From the NCBI RefSeq assembly GCF_947497005.1, contig NZ_CANMFF010000005.1, positions 124,001 to 188,000 on the forward strand: a stretch of DNA of 64,000 nucleotides. Reading direction: 5' to 3'. The notes below the pieces were generated by a model. The model searched no databases. It saw only the letters and a program-made list of their open reading frames with translations, and had not been told where the DNA came from. The DNA is from an uncultured Ruegeria sp. GTDB taxonomy: Bacteria; Pseudomonadota; Alphaproteobacteria; Rhodobacterales; Rhodobacteraceae. Positions within the stretch are counted from its first letter, which is position 1. Each line of letters starts with the position of its first letter. Made by a program: the position numbers and the translations under genes. Shown here in pieces: positions 9,247 through 18,676 of this stretch.

Positions 9247-10122
9247 TCAGCGCGTCGGCACCGGAACCTCGCCCCTGTAATCATAGAAGCCACGCTCGGT
9301 CTTACGCCCCAGCCACCCGGCCTCGACATATTTTGTTAACAGTGGACAGGGGCGATACTTGGTGTCGGCCAGCCCGTCATGCAGCACGTTCATGATCGCC
9401 AGACAGGTGTCCAGCCCGATGAAATCCGCCAACTCAAGCGGTCCCATGGGATGATTCGCACCCAATTTCATAGACTGGTCGATGGATTGAACGTTTCCGA
9501 CACCTTCATACAGCGTGTAAACCGCCTCATTGATCATCGGCATCAGGATACGGTTCACGATGAAGGCCGGGAAATCTTCAGCACTGGCAGCCGTTTTTCC
9601 CAATCGGTCCACCACTGCCTTGCAGGAGCTGAAGGTTTCTTCATCCGTGGCGATGCCCCGGATCAATTCCACCAGTTGCATTACCGGCACCGGGTTCATG
9701 AAGTGAAACCCCATGAATCGTTCGGGCCGGTCTGTGCGGCTTGCAAGGCGTGTGATCGAAATGGACGACGTATTTGATGTCAGAATCGTATGAGGTAGCA
9801 GGTGCGGCAGGAGGTCTTCGAAAATCGCCTGCTTGATCGTTTCCCGCTCGGTTGCGGCCTCAATAACCAAATCAGTTTGACCCAGTTGCGGAAGCTCCAG
9901 CGTGGTCGTAATCCGCTTCAGGGCAGCCTGCATCGCTTCGTCCGCAATCTTGCCGCGCGATGCCTGTCGCGCCAGGTTTCCCTCGATTGTGGAAATTGCG
10001 CTGTCCAGAGCATCCTGACTGACATCGTGCAGCAAGACTTCGTATTCCGCCAAAGCCATGACATGGGCAATGCCATTGCCCATTTGACCCGCGCCAATCA
10101 CCCCGACCGATTTAACTTCCAT
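9247..10122 (-). CDS. hbd: 3-hydroxybutyryl-CoA dehydrogenase
   Basis: NAD(P)-dependent short-chain 3-hydroxyacyl-CoA dehydrogenase, 291 residues. The N-terminal Rossmann domain starts VGVIGAGQMGNGIAHVMA with GxGxxG. The catalytic His is in ERFMGFHFMNPVPVMQLVE (about residues 135-155), and the C-terminal dimerisation domain contains FIVNRILMPMINEAVYTLYEGV and GANHPMGPLELADFIGLD. It interconverts 3-hydroxybutyryl-CoA and acetoacetyl-CoA in butyrate/PHB metabolism. In many Rhodobacteraceae it lies directly after etfA; here a divergent DUF6473 gene separates them. A small GGGG/CCCC hairpin near 9232-9246 lies past its stop. Confidence 0.94.
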   Translation of the reverse strand: MEVKSVGVIGAGQMGNGIAHVMALAEYEVLLHDVSQDALDSAISTIEGNLARQASRGKIADEAMQAALKRITTTLELPQLGQTDLVIEAATERETIKQAIFEDLLPHLLPHTILTSNTSSISITRLASRTDRPERFMGFHFMNPVPVMQLVELIRGIATDEETFSSCKAVVDRLGKTAASAEDFPAFIVNRILMPMINEAVYTLYEGVGNVQSIDQSMKLGANHPMGPLELADFIGLDTCLAIMNVLHDGLADTKYRPCPLLTKYVEAGWLGRKTERGFYDYRGEVPVPTR

Positions 10123-10285
10123 GTTCAGCTGCCTTTGCCCTGGAGGATAGCGCGACAGTATCGGCAGACTGGGGCAGGCGGCAAGAGGATCGAACCCGTC
10201 AATTTCGCTTCAAATGCGCGCATTAGGAAAATCTCAATACCTAAGGCCGCAAAATGGCAACCGGGTGAAAAACGGGGGGCTTGAT

Positions 10286-11089
10286 ATGAGCTTTCATCAA
10301 TCAAACAGCGGTGGAGAGGCTGTCTGTCAATACGCGGGCTCCAAACTCTGGTTCCGAGGGCCAGCCGGCACACTGGACGCGCCTTTTGTGGCCTGCCTTG
10401 GCGGGGAAGAGACCTTTGGCCGCTTCGTAGGATATCCCTTTCCGGCAGTGCTTGAGAAACAGTTGGGACACCAATGTGTCAACTTCGGCAGCCTGTTCTG
10501 CGGAGCCGAGGCGATAATCACCGATCCGGGGGTGCTGAAACTGGTCAATCGGTCAGATCTATGCGTGTTGCAGGTGCCGGATGTGCCGTGCCAGTCGAAC
10601 CGATTTTATCGCGTACATCCGCGCCGCAATGATCGGTTTCTTGAGCCTTCGTGCGACCTGTTGCAGCTTTACCCCGATGTCGACTTTACGGAAATCCACT
10701 TCGTCAGACATTTGCTGGAACGGCTGCGGGCCAAGCAGGATGCGCGTTTCGAAGTCATCGCGCAGGAATTGCGAGAGGCATGGGTTCGAACCACATCAGA
10801 GGTGATACGGCGAATCGAGCCTCCTGTCATTCTTCTCTGGCTACATGTGCGACGGCAGGATGGTGTTCATGGCGATCCTGTCCTGCCGGACGCCATCATG
10901 ATCGACCAACTTCGACCGCTATGTGCCAATGTAGTGGAATGTTCGGTCTGTGTGTCTGCCCAGTCCGATGAGATTGAAGATCTGTTGTTCGGCACGCTGC
11001 AACTGCCGCTCGCTGAACATATGATCGGCCCATCTGCACATAGAGAGATTGCCGGGAAACTGTTGGCTGCAGTGCGGGATCTGGATTGA
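10286..11089 (+). CDS. DUF6473 family protein
   Basis: A 267-residue cytoplasmic-looking protein. It resembles the DUF6473 proteins common in Roseobacter genomes: an N-terminal FHQSNSGGEAVCQYAGSKLWFRG region, then FVACLGGEETFGRFVGYPFPAVL, GHQCVNFGSLFCGAEAI, and LWLHVRRQDG. The pattern (an identifying Gly-rich loop, then a NFG-S-aa motif) is reminiscent of SGNH/GDSL-like folds or sulfotransferase-linked proteins, but I cannot identify catalytic residues with certainty. The upstream open frame includes 24 more codons; ATG 10286 is chosen as the family start. A strong terminator follows. Function unknown. Confidence 0.7.
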   Translation: MSFHQSNSGGEAVCQYAGSKLWFRGPAGTLDAPFVACLGGEETFGRFVGYPFPAVLEKQLGHQCVNFGSLFCGAEAIITDPGVLKLVNRSDLCVLQVPDVPCQSNRFYRVHPRRNDRFLEPSCDLLQLYPDVDFTEIHFVRHLLERLRAKQDARFEVIAQELREAWVRTTSEVIRRIEPPVILLWLHVRRQDGVHGDPVLPDAIMIDQLRPLCANVVECSVCVSAQSDEIEDLLFGTLQLPLAEHMIGPSAHREIAGKLLAAVRDLD

Positions 11090-11116
11090 AAAGGCCCGCC
11101 GTCCGGGCGGGCCTTT
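11089..11116 (+). terminator. Bidirectional intrinsic terminator
   Basis: GGCCCGCC (11093-11100) and GGCGGGCC (11106-11113) form a perfect 8-bp stem with a 5-nt loop. A residues precede and TTT follows, so it can serve the DUF6473 gene (plus) and etfA (minus). Confidence 0.8.
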
Positions 11117-11149
11117 GCAAGATTGGTCGTCGAAAACGTCTGACTGGGA

Positions 11150-12079
11150 TTAGCCGAGTTTTTCGGTCAGTTCCGGCACGGCGTTGAACAGGTCGGCGAC
11201 CAGACCGAAGTCTGCAACCTGGAAGATCGGCGCTTCTTCGTCCTTGTTGATCGCAACGATGACCTTGCTGTCCTTCATACCGGCCAAGTGCTGAATCGCG
11301 CCCGAGATGCCGACAGCGACATAGAGGTCCGGGGCAACAACCTTACCGGTCTGACCCACCTGCCAGTCGTTCGGGGCATAGCCCGAGTCAACGGCAGCGC
11401 GCGATGCGCCAACGGCGGCGCCCAGCTTGTCAGCCAGACCTTCGATCAGTTTGAAGTCTTCTTCCGAGCCGACACCACGGCCACCCGAGACAACAACGCC
11501 AGCCGAGGTCAGTTCCGGACGGTCGCTTTCGGCTACCTTGTCCTCAACCCACGAGCTCAGGCCCGGGTTTTCGCCAACTGCGACGGTCTCGACTGGAGCG
11601 GAACCACCTTCGCCCGCGGCATCAAAGCTGGCGGTCCGGATGGTGACGACTTTCTTGGCGTCGTTCGATTTCACGGTCTGGATCGCGTTGCCCGCGTAGA
11701 TCGGACGCTCGAAGGTCGACCCGTCAACCACGCCGGAGGCGTCCGAGATCACCATCGCGTCCAACAGGGCTGCCACGCGCGGCATCACGTTCTTGGCGTC
11801 GGTGGTGGCTGGCGCCACGATGTGCTCGTAGCCATCGGCCAGACCCACGATCAGGGCCGCGGTAGATTCCGCCAGGCGGTGACCCAGCGAAGCATCCTCG
11901 GCCACCAGAACCTTGGAGACACCGTCGATCTTGGCGGCGGCTTCCCCGGCAGCGGCGGCGGAACCACCAGCGGCCAGAACGGTGATGTCACCCAGTGCTT
12001 TTGCGGCGGTCACGGCCTTTGCGGTCGCGTCCAGCGCCAGTTCGCCATTGTTGACTTCGGCAAGCAGAAGTACAGCCAT
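11150..12079 (-). CDS. etfA: Electron transfer flavoprotein alpha subunit
   Basis: FAD-binding subunit of ETF, 309 residues. It accepts electrons from acyl-CoA dehydrogenases and dimethylglycine/sarcosine dehydrogenases and passes them to ETF-ubiquinone oxidoreductase. The N-terminal domain is Ala-rich. The C-terminal FAD domain shows VVSGGRGVGSEEDFKLIE, GASRAAVDSGYAP, QVGQTGKVVAPDLY and GISGAIQHLAGMKDSK, all signature ETF-alpha blocks. It overlaps the etfB stop by one base (TAATG type), which indicates translational coupling. It is a likely electron acceptor for the DMGDH-like enzyme at 56 kb. Confidence 0.97.
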   Translation of the reverse strand: MAVLLLAEVNNGELALDATAKAVTAAKALGDITVLAAGGSAAAAGEAAAKIDGVSKVLVAEDASLGHRLAESTAALIVGLADGYEHIVAPATTDAKNVMPRVAALLDAMVISDASGVVDGSTFERPIYAGNAIQTVKSNDAKKVVTIRTASFDAAGEGGSAPVETVAVGENPGLSSWVEDKVAESDRPELTSAGVVVSGGRGVGSEEDFKLIEGLADKLGAAVGASRAAVDSGYAPNDWQVGQTGKVVAPDLYVAVGISGAIQHLAGMKDSKVIVAINKDEEAPIFQVADFGLVADLFNAVPELTEKLG

Positions 12080-12837
12080 TACACAGCCCCCACTTCTTTG
12101 AGTTTCTCAACCAGCTCGTCGACAGAGCCTACGATGATACCGGCGGCACGTGCCGGCGGCTCTTCGGTTTTGACGACTTCCAAACGCGGAGTGACGTCGA
12201 CGCCGTAATCGGCGGCGGTTTTTTCATCCAGCGGCTTTTTCTTCGCCTTCATGATGTTGGGCAGCGAAGCATAGCGCGGTTCATTCAGACGCAGGTCAAC
12301 AGTGACAATGGTCGGCATCTTGACGCTGATGGTTTGCAGACCGCCGTCTACTTCACGGGTGATCTTGGCGCTGTCACCATCGATGTCCAGTTCGGACGCG
12401 AAAGTGCCTTGCGACCAGCCCAGCAGGGCCGACAGCATCTGGCCGGTTGCGTTCATGTCGTTGTCGATCGCCTGCTTGCCAGCAAGAACGATACCGGGCT
12501 GTTCTTCCTCGACCACTTTGGCCAGGATTTTGGCAACAGCCAGCGGCTCGATATCCGTGTGAACATCATCAGCGGCAACAACCAGAATTGCGCGATCTGC
12601 TCCCATGGCCAGCGCGGTACGCAGGGTTTCCTGCGCTTGCTTCACACCGATCGAAACAACAACGACTTCGTCAGCCTTGCCTGCTTCTTTCAGGCGGATC
12701 GCCTCTTCAACTGCAATTTCGTCGAACGGGTTCATCGACATTTTGACATTGGCGAGATCAACACCGCTACCGTCCGCTTTCACGCGGACCTTCACATTGT
12801 AGTCAATCACGCGTTTGACAGGCACCAGTACCTTCAT
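12079..12837 (-). CDS. etfB: Electron transfer flavoprotein beta subunit
   Basis: ETF beta subunit, 252 residues, binding [23 protein letters not shown] is the standard N-terminus. [17 protein letters not shown] (about residues 36-52), [24 protein letters not shown] (about 120-143) and the C-terminal MKAKKKP segment, which acts as the recognition loop for partner dehydrogenases, are present. GAGGAG lies about 12 bp before the ATG. It is the promoter-proximal gene of etfBA. Confidence 0.97.
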   Translation of the reverse strand: MKVLVPVKRVIDYNVKVRVKADGSGVDLANVKMSMNPFDEIAVEEAIRLKEAGKADEVVVVSIGVKQAQETLRTALAMGADRAILVVAADDVHTDIEPLAVAKILAKVVEEEQPGIVLAGKQAIDNDMNATGQMLSALLGWSQGTFASELDIDGDSAKITREVDGGLQTISVKMPTIVTVDLRLNEPRYASLPNIMKAKKKPLDEKTAADYGVDVTPRLEVVKTEEPPARAAGIIVGSVDELVEKLKEVGAV

Positions 12838-13035
12838 TGTAGCGCTTTCTCCTCAAAAAAACGGTAAGCCGCGTAGCGACTCCACCAATGCTCTCGACGG
12901 ACTAGATAGCGCTTGCTGTCGTGGCACAACAGAGCAAAATCGTCACGTCATAGTGTCGGGACGTCGCGTTTTGCTGTTTTTACGCAATGGAACGAAAGAT
13001 TATTGCCTTTAGCCCCAGCTTTCATCACGCCGTCA

Positions 13036-13608
13036 TCAGCGGTTCGCACCCGGAACCCACAAAACGTCGTTCTTGCCGTTGTTGTTGGCGCATCGGGCGG
13101 CAACAAAAAACCAGTCGCTGAGACGATTGAGGTATTTGACTGCCACATCGTTGACGGGCTCCATATTCGCCAGTTCGACCGCCAGCCGTTCCGCCCGGCG
13201 CGACACAGTGCGGCACACGTGCAATTGTGCTGCCAGACGCGAGCCACCGGGCAGGATGAAACTGCGCAGCGGTTCCAGCGTTTCGTTCATTGCGTCAATC
13301 TCGGTTTCCAGCCGGTCGATCTGGCTGTGTACGATACGCAAGGGCGTATAGTCGGCTTCAGCATCCTTATCCATGTCTGGGCGGCAGAAATCAGCACCCA
13401 GATCGAACAGATCATTTTGAATCCGCGACAGGGCGTCTTCGACAACGCTCTCGGCTTCGGTCCGTGCTACGCCGACAAAGGCGTTCAATTCATCCACAGT
13501 GCCGTAGGCAGCAACACGACCTGAATACTTTGCCACGCGTTCGCCATTGCCCAGAGCGGTCTTCCCACCATCGCCTGTGCGCGTGTAGATTTTGTTGAGT
13601 ACGACCAT
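13036..13608 (-). CDS. Cob(I)alamin adenosyltransferase, PduO type
   Basis: ATP:cob(I)alamin adenosyltransferase of the PduO/MMAB family, 190 residues, making adenosylcobalamin. The N-terminal ATP-binding loop IYTRTGDGGKTALGNGERV is diagnostic, followed by YGTVDELNAFVG. The central helices contain LRSFILPGGSRLAAQLHVCRTVSRRAER, and NRLSDWFFVAAR closes the active site. The ATG directly abuts the stop codon of the preceding small membrane-protein gene, so they are cotranscribed. It would supply coenzyme B12 to enzymes such as methylmalonyl-CoA mutase encoded elsewhere. Confidence 0.94.
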   Translation of the reverse strand: MVVLNKIYTRTGDGGKTALGNGERVAKYSGRVAAYGTVDELNAFVGVARTEAESVVEDALSRIQNDLFDLGADFCRPDMDKDAEADYTPLRIVHSQIDRLETEIDAMNETLEPLRSFILPGGSRLAAQLHVCRTVSRRAERLAVELANMEPVNDVAVKYLNRLSDWFFVAARCANNNGKNDVLWVPGANR

Positions 13609-13812
13609 TTATTGAACTCCTTGTCCGCGCAAATATACGAAAAGAATGATCAGCAACACGGCGATGAACTGAAAGAGGATGCGCAGCCGCATCATCTTGT
13701 TGCTTTTCTTTGCCGCTTCCATGCCGCCTTTGCCGAAATTCGCGATGCCCAGGGCCAACACAACGACAACCGCCGCCATAGCCAAAAGCAGTATGACCAT
13801 TAAAAGGTCCAT
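13609..13812 (-). CDS. Twin transmembrane helix small protein (HIG1-like)
   Basis: A 67-residue protein with two hydrophobic helices (about residues 4-26 and 44-62) joined by a basic loop GKGGMEAAKKSNKMMRLRI. This matches the HIG1-domain small proteins that sit near respiratory supercomplexes in alphaproteobacteria and mitochondria. It lies upstream of, and touching, the cobalamin adenosyltransferase gene. The family idea comes from layout, length and the loop; no biochemical role can be read from the sequence. Confidence 0.75.
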   Translation of the reverse strand: MDLLMVILLLAMAAVVVVLALGIANFGKGGMEAAKKSNKMMRLRILFQFIAVLLIILFVYLRGQGVQ

Positions 13813-13889
13813 TTGAAGTCACCGTCCGGTTTTTTCGATTATCACCCATCTAGCGTCAGGGCGTCGAAAAGCGAACGGGAAATATCGTC

Positions 13890-14717
13890 TCAGATATCCG
13901 AAAGGATGCGATCAGTGGCTTTTGTGGACAGAATTCGGCGCAGGACCCCTGCGATATATGTCGGAGTGGTCACGTAATAGCGTGGCTTGGGGCGTCGTGC
14001 CTCGACCGCATGGGCCAGCTTGTCTGTAACGGCAGAGGCGGGCAATTCAAACCGGTCTGGCCCGCTGCTTTCATAAAGGCGTTTCAGCAGTGAGCCTTCA
14101 TATCTGTCCCGCAGCGCCGAGTTTTCCCAGTCTATGTACTTTTCGAACATCGGGATCGCTTTTTCCCGAAGTTTCGAAGTGATGGGACCGGGTTCGATCA
14201 GAACGACATGAATACCGGTGTCCCGCAGCTCCAGCCTGAGCGTGTCGGTCAGGCCTTCGATGGCGTATTTGGTGGCGACATATGCGCCGCGCCATGGGAA
14301 GGCGACAAGACCCAGAACCGAGGAACACTGCACGATCCGGCCTTGGCCCTGTTCCCGCATGACGGGAATTACCTGACGAGTCAGTTCATGCCATCCAAAG
14401 ACATTGGTTTCAAAGATATGGCGCAATCCGTCTGTTGGTACGTCCTCAACTGCGCCCGGCAAGCCATGTGCGCCATTGTTGAAAAGGGCGTCCAGTGTGC
14501 CACCCGTCGCCTTAAGAACATATGACAATCCCGAAGAAATGCTGTCGGCATCGGTGTAATCGATTCTTGGGCTCTCAAACCCCTGAGCGCGCAAGCGATC
14601 ACAGTCGCGTTGCTGGCGGCAGGATGCGAAAACGCGCCAACCTCGCGCACGCATACCGTGTGCTGCGTCCAGGCCGATGCCTGACGAGCATCCCGTAATA
14701 AGAATTGATTTCTGCAT
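13890..14717 (-). CDS. Short-chain dehydrogenase/reductase (SDR)
   Basis: Classical SDR of 275 residues from the ATG at 14717, which has GGAAGGT upstream; the nine-codon longer frame is unlikely. The nucleotide loop is LITGCSSGIGLDAA (TGxxxGIG), NNGAHGLPG is the NNAG-equivalent with Gly-Ala-His in the third and later positions, the catalytic Ser sits in CSSVLGL, and YVATK gives the Tyr and Lys. C-terminal extension after EPGPITS fits the substrate-binding region of about 30-kDa oxidoreductases related to retinol/steroid dehydrogenases. Substrate unknown. Confidence 0.85.
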   Translation of the reverse strand: MQKSILITGCSSGIGLDAAHGMRARGWRVFASCRQQRDCDRLRAQGFESPRIDYTDADSISSGLSYVLKATGGTLDALFNNGAHGLPGAVEDVPTDGLRHIFETNVFGWHELTRQVIPVMREQGQGRIVQCSSVLGLVAFPWRGAYVATKYAIEGLTDTLRLELRDTGIHVVLIEPGPITSKLREKAIPMFEKYIDWENSALRDRYEGSLLKRLYESSGPDRFELPASAVTDKLAHAVEARRPKPRYYVTTPTYIAGVLRRILSTKATDRILSDI

Positions 14718-14786
14718 GTACCTTCCGAACTTGATCCCCGCCAATAGCTATGGCGGGGTTTGCGGCAGGGCAATGACGCTTCGATG

Positions 14787-15416
14787 TCAGTTCGTTGTTT
14801 TCCGGACAAGTGATGCCGATATCCACCCAACCTGTTGCCCTGGCAACACGCGCAGGCGCAACCAGCCGGTGCCCGAATCCCCAAAGACCTCGACCTGCTG
14901 GCCAATTCGGGCTTTGCCGACAATCGGGTAAATTGTGCCCGGTCCGTCGCGAAGGTTAACGCGAGTTCCGGATATCTCTCGGATATCCTTGGCGGGTTCA
15001 GCAAGTGGCGGCAAGTCAACTGTTGGCAGTTCAGCGTCGGTGGTAACCTGTTCCAAAGCTGCCACGCCTTGTTCCAATGACGCCAGGGTCAAAGTAACGC
15101 TTTCGTCGCTGAACAGCGAAGGGTTTGCCTTCAAGCCTGCCGCAACCTGCGAAAGCAGTGCTTTGGTTTCGTCTTCGCCCAGCTCGGCGACGGTTTCAGT
15201 GACGGGCGGAGCCACGACCGAAGGTCTCACTGTGGCGCGCGTAACCAACCCTTCAACTGACGCCGGTTCGACAACCGGGGCCGCCGGTTTCGGTGCAGCG
15301 GCAACGCGTTCAGGTTTTGCGGTGCGAACTCCACGAGGTTCAAAATCGGGGCCCCCGCTCATCACGTAAAAGGTCCAGCCGAGTGCGGCAAAAGTAACAA
15401 GTATCAGGCGCGTCAT
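14787..15416 (-). CDS. Membrane-anchored protein with bacterial SH3 domain
   Basis: About 209 residues from the ATG at 15416, preceded by a GGGGGA ribosome site. It has an N-terminal hydrophobic anchor (LILVTFAALGWTFYVMSGG), a low-complexity Pro/Ala/Val-rich linker (about 30-130) and a C-terminal SH3_3-type domain (about 140-205): GTRVNLRDGPGTIYPIVGKA and GDSGTGWLRLRVLPGQQVGWI. Such domains often bind cell-wall components. It is divergent from parC across about 200 bp. Function unknown. Confidence 0.75.
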   Translation of the reverse strand: MTRLILVTFAALGWTFYVMSGGPDFEPRGVRTAKPERVAAAPKPAAPVVEPASVEGLVTRATVRPSVVAPPVTETVAELGEDETKALLSQVAAGLKANPSLFSDESVTLTLASLEQGVAALEQVTTDAELPTVDLPPLAEPAKDIREISGTRVNLRDGPGTIYPIVGKARIGQQVEVFGDSGTGWLRLRVLPGQQVGWISASLVRKTTN

Positions 15417-15616
15417 GGCGCATCCCCCAAGCAATCGTAACATCAACAATAAGCAGCAATTCAATTGATGAGAGCCTAGCATATTTCTGCGGGTGAGTCG
15501 AAAAACCGGGGAAATCAACTGGCTGTCTCCCCCTGTTGCAAAAAGCGCGACTTTTCCCCAGCTAAATATTTGTTGCTTGCTTTACCCGGCCGCGCTTGCG
15601 TCGTATCACATCATAT

Positions 15617-17965
15617 ATGAATGACACGATCGACGACCCCAATATGGAGACCCCTGAGACCGGGGGCGAAGTGGCTGAACCGCTGCGCCGCGCGATAGGC
15701 GAGCGTTATCTGACCTATGCGCTGTCCACTATCATGCATCGCGCTCTGCCGGATGCGCGAGACGGATTGAAGCCGGTACACCGGCGAATCCTCTATGCGA
15801 TGAGAGAGTTGCGACTCAGTGCAACCGGAGGTTTCAGGAAGTCCGCCAAGATTTCGGGCGACGTGATGGGCAACTACCACCCGCATGGCGATGCTGCGAT
15901 CTATGACGCCATGGCGCGTCTGGCGCAGGATTTCAACGTCCGTTATCCGCTGGTCGACGGGCAGGGAAACTTCGGCAATATCGACGGCGATAACCCGGCG
16001 GCCTCGCGATACACTGAGGCGCGGATGACCATCGTGGCCGAAGCGCTGCTTGAGGGTCTGAACGAGGATGCCGTCGACTTCCGCGACAACTATGACGGCA
16101 CGCTGACCGAGCCAGTTGTGCTGCCCGCGCAGTTCCCGAATCTGCTGGCGAACGGATCCAGCGGCATCGCGGTGGGTATGGCGACGAACATCCCACCGCA
16201 CAACATCGCCGAGCTTTGCGACGCCTGTCTGCACTTGATCAAGACGCCCGACGCGCGCGACGATACGCTGTTGAACTACGTGCCCGGCCCGGACTTCCCG
16301 ACCGGCGGTGTCATCGTCGAATCGCCCGAGAATATCGCGCAGGCCTATCGCACCGGGCGCGGTTCGTTCCGGCTTCGCTGTAAATACGAGGTCGAGGATC
16401 TGGGCCGCGGCCAGTGGCAGATCATCGTTACCGAGATCCCTTATCAGGTTCAGAAATCCAAGCTGATCGAAAAGATCGCGGAACTGATCCAGACCAAGAA
16501 AATCCCGATCCTCGCCGATGTGCGTGACGAATCCGCCGATGACATTCGCCTGATCCTGGAACCACGTTCCAAGAACGTGGACCCCGAGGTGCTGATGGGC
16601 ATGCTCTATCGCAACTCGGACCTTGAGGTGCGGTTCAGCCTGAACATGAACGTGTTGATCGATGGGGTGACGCCCAAGGTCTGCTCGATGAAGGAAGTGC
16701 TGCGTGCCTTCCTCGATCACCGGCAAGAGGTGCTGCTGCGCCGGTCGCGTCATCGCATGGCCAAGATCGACCATCGCTTGGAGGTGTTGGAGGGCTTTAT
16801 CGTCGCCTTCCTGAACCTTGACCGTGTGATCGACATCATCCGCTACGACGACGATCCAAAAGCCGCGCTGATGCGCGAGGATTGGGGCATTGATCACGTC
16901 CGCGCCACGGACGAATCCGACTACATCACGCCCAAACCGGGCGAGGGCGAATTATCTGAGGTTCAGGTCGACGCCATCCTCAACATGCGCCTGCGCAGCC
17001 TGCGTCGTCTAGAAGAGATGGAACTGGTCCGAGAGCGCGATGAGTTGATGCTGGAACGCGCCAACCTCGAAGACCTGCTGGCCGATCCCGCCCTCCAATG
17101 GGCCAAGATTGCAGAGCAGCTGAAAGAGACCAAGAAGACCTTTGGCAAAGACTACGAAGGCGGCGCGCGCCGGTCTCAATTCGCTGAGGCGGGTCGGGTC
17201 GAGGAAGTGCCGCTTGAGGCGATGATCGACAAGGAACCGATCACGGTCGTCTGCTCTCAGATGGGCTGGATTCGCGCCATGACCGGTCATATCGACCTGA
17301 AGCGCGAGCTGAAGTTCAAGGATGGCGACGGTCCGCGCTTCATATTCCACGCGGAAACGACGGACCGGTTGCTGGTGTTTGCGTCGAACGGACGATTTTA
17401 CACTATCAGCGCCGCCAATCTGCCTGGCGGGCGCGGTATGGGTGAGCCGTTGCGCCTGATGGTTGACCTTCCGAACGAAGCGCAGATCATCGATATCCTG
17501 ATCCACAAGCCCGGACGCAAACTGCTGGTGGCGTCGGATGCGGGCAACGGATTCATGGTGCCCGAGGATGACGTGTTGGCCCAGACCCGAAATGGCAAGC
17601 AAGTGCTGAACGTCAAAGGCAGCGAAACGGCCATGATCTGCAAACCGGTCGACGGCGACCACGTGGCGGTCGTATCCCAAAACGGCAAGTTCCTCGTTTT
17701 CCCAACCGAGGAACTGCCCGAGATGACTCGTGGCAAGGGGGTGCGGTTGCAGAAGTACAATATGGCGCGTGGTCGGCAGGGCACGCTTGAGCTGGATGGC
17801 GGTCTGTCGGATATCACCACCTTCAACTGGGAAGAGGGCCTGAAATGGTTTATGGGCGGTGACAAAACCCGGCATGAGGCAGATATGACCCAATGGCTGG
17901 CAAAACGTGCAGGCGTCGGAAAAAAAGCACCTTACGGTTTCCCACGGGACTATAAGTTCTCGTGA
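15617..17965 (+). CDS. parC: DNA topoisomerase IV subunit A
   Basis: Catalytic A subunit of topoisomerase IV, about 782 residues from ATG 15617; an upstream in-frame ATG at 15596 adds seven residues and neither has a strong ribosome site. The catalytic Tyr is about residue 132 in ASRYTEARM, and the breakage-reunion domain contains [14 protein letters not shown] and [20 protein letters not shown]. The quinolone-pocket serine position of E. coli ParC (Ser80) is Ala here. The C-terminal beta-pinwheel is short, and the tail ([20 protein letters not shown]) is of ParC and not GyrA type. The partner parE is not in the window. Confidence 0.94.
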   Translation: MNDTIDDPNMETPETGGEVAEPLRRAIGERYLTYALSTIMHRALPDARDGLKPVHRRILYAMRELRLSATGGFRKSAKISGDVMGNYHPHGDAAIYDAMARLAQDFNVRYPLVDGQGNFGNIDGDNPAASRYTEARMTIVAEALLEGLNEDAVDFRDNYDGTLTEPVVLPAQFPNLLANGSSGIAVGMATNIPPHNIAELCDACLHLIKTPDARDDTLLNYVPGPDFPTGGVIVESPENIAQAYRTGRGSFRLRCKYEVEDLGRGQWQIIVTEIPYQVQKSKLIEKIAELIQTKKIPILADVRDESADDIRLILEPRSKNVDPEVLMGMLYRNSDLEVRFSLNMNVLIDGVTPKVCSMKEVLRAFLDHRQEVLLRRSRHRMAKIDHRLEVLEGFIVAFLNLDRVIDIIRYDDDPKAALMREDWGIDHVRATDESDYITPKPGEGELSEVQVDAILNMRLRSLRRLEEMELVRERDELMLERANLEDLLADPALQWAKIAEQLKETKKTFGKDYEGGARRSQFAEAGRVEEVPLEAMIDKEPITVVCSQMGWIRAMTGHIDLKRELKFKDGDGPRFIFHAETTDRLLVFASNGRFYTISAANLPGGRGMGEPLRLMVDLPNEAQIIDILIHKPGRKLLVASDAGNGFMVPEDDVLAQTRNGKQVLNVKGSETAMICKPVDGDHVAVVSQNGKFLVFPTEELPEMTRGKGVRLQKYNMARGRQGTLELDGGLSDITTFNWEEGLKWFMGGDKTRHEADMTQWLAKRAGVGKKAPYGFPRDYKFS

Positions 17966-17991
17966 TCTGGCGCTCTGATGGTGAAATTCTG

Positions 17992-18020
17992 CTGATACGA
18001 CTTGGCACAAGCCGTATCAG
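17992..18020. repeat. Strong imperfect palindrome downstream of parC
   Basis: CTGATACG (17992-17999) pairs with CGTATCAG (18013-18020), and the inner CTTG (18001-18004) pairs with CAAG (18008-18011) around a GCA loop, with a single A/C mismatch. No U-tract follows. It lies between parC and a lipoprotein gene. It could be an RNA hairpin stabilising the parC 3' end or an operator. Confidence 0.6.
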
Positions 18021-18060
18021 TGCGCTAGATCAATAAAAAACAAGCCTATCGAGACGAGAC

Positions 18061-18654
18061 ATGTTGCGCATTCTGACGCTGATCACCGGACTGGCCCTAA
18101 TGGCCGCTTGCACCCAGACGCAGGTTTACGAGCCGCCCGAGTCCCTTGGGGAATTCAAGCTACGCGTAAACTATGCCTTTGCGGACAAAGCCGTACAGGG
18201 GCCGGTATCCCGGGACGCCACACCTGATGAATGGACAAAAGCCATCCAGAACGCGGTTGATATTCGATTGGGGCGCTATGAGGGCGCGCAGGAATATGAC
18301 GTCGGTATAAGCCTTGAGGGCTACATGCTGGCCCCTCCGGGTATTCCAGTGATCTACAATCCCAAAAGCACAGCGATTGTGCTGGTCAACGTCTATGATG
18401 TGAAGAAAAAAGAGTTTTTGGCCAAGGGAAAGCAGTTTCAGGTACTGGAAGACACCACAGGTGGCAGTGCATTGAAAGGGTCCGGGCACGAGCGTACCAA
18501 GGAAGAACAGATGAGTGGTCTGGCCCTGAAAGTTGCCGACCGTGTCGAAGAATGGCTGGCCGAAGAACACGACGAGAATGGCTGGTTCGACAAACGCCCG
18601 AACCTGATCCAACCGCTCGATTCCAGTGAACTAACGCAAAATCCGGCAGGATAG
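18061..18654 (+). CDS. Putative outer-membrane or periplasmic lipoprotein, unknown function
   Basis: A 197-residue protein with a lipoprotein signal peptide: hydrophobic LTLITGLALMAAC, with lipobox LMAAC and predicted lipidated Cys17. The rest has no known domain. It contains YDVGISLEGYMLAPPGIPVIYNPKSTAIVLVNVYDVKKKEFLAKGK, which suggests a beta-rich fold, and an Asp/Glu-rich C-terminal half. Similar Roseobacter proteins exist as hypothetical lipoproteins near tuf. Promoter uncertain; the palindrome at 17992-18020 lies just upstream. Confidence 0.7.
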   Translation: MLRILTLITGLALMAACTQTQVYEPPESLGEFKLRVNYAFADKAVQGPVSRDATPDEWTKAIQNAVDIRLGRYEGAQEYDVGISLEGYMLAPPGIPVIYNPKSTAIVLVNVYDVKKKEFLAKGKQFQVLEDTTGGSALKGSGHERTKEEQMSGLALKVADRVEEWLAEEHDENGWFDKRPNLIQPLDSSELTQNPAG

Positions 18655-18676
18655 GTGCATTTCCCCAAGGATGTGC

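Noticed and set aside
10165..10210. tRNA-like GAGGATCGAACCC on the minus strand upstream of the dehydrogenase gene
   Set aside because: It resembles a T-loop, but the flanking arms do not pair and no acceptor stem or anticodon arm can be drawn.
15611..16897. Long minus-strand frame opposite parC
   Set aside because: A 428-codon antisense frame is expected shadow of a GC-rich gene; the protein is His/Gln/Asp-rich without domains and the parC frame is certain.
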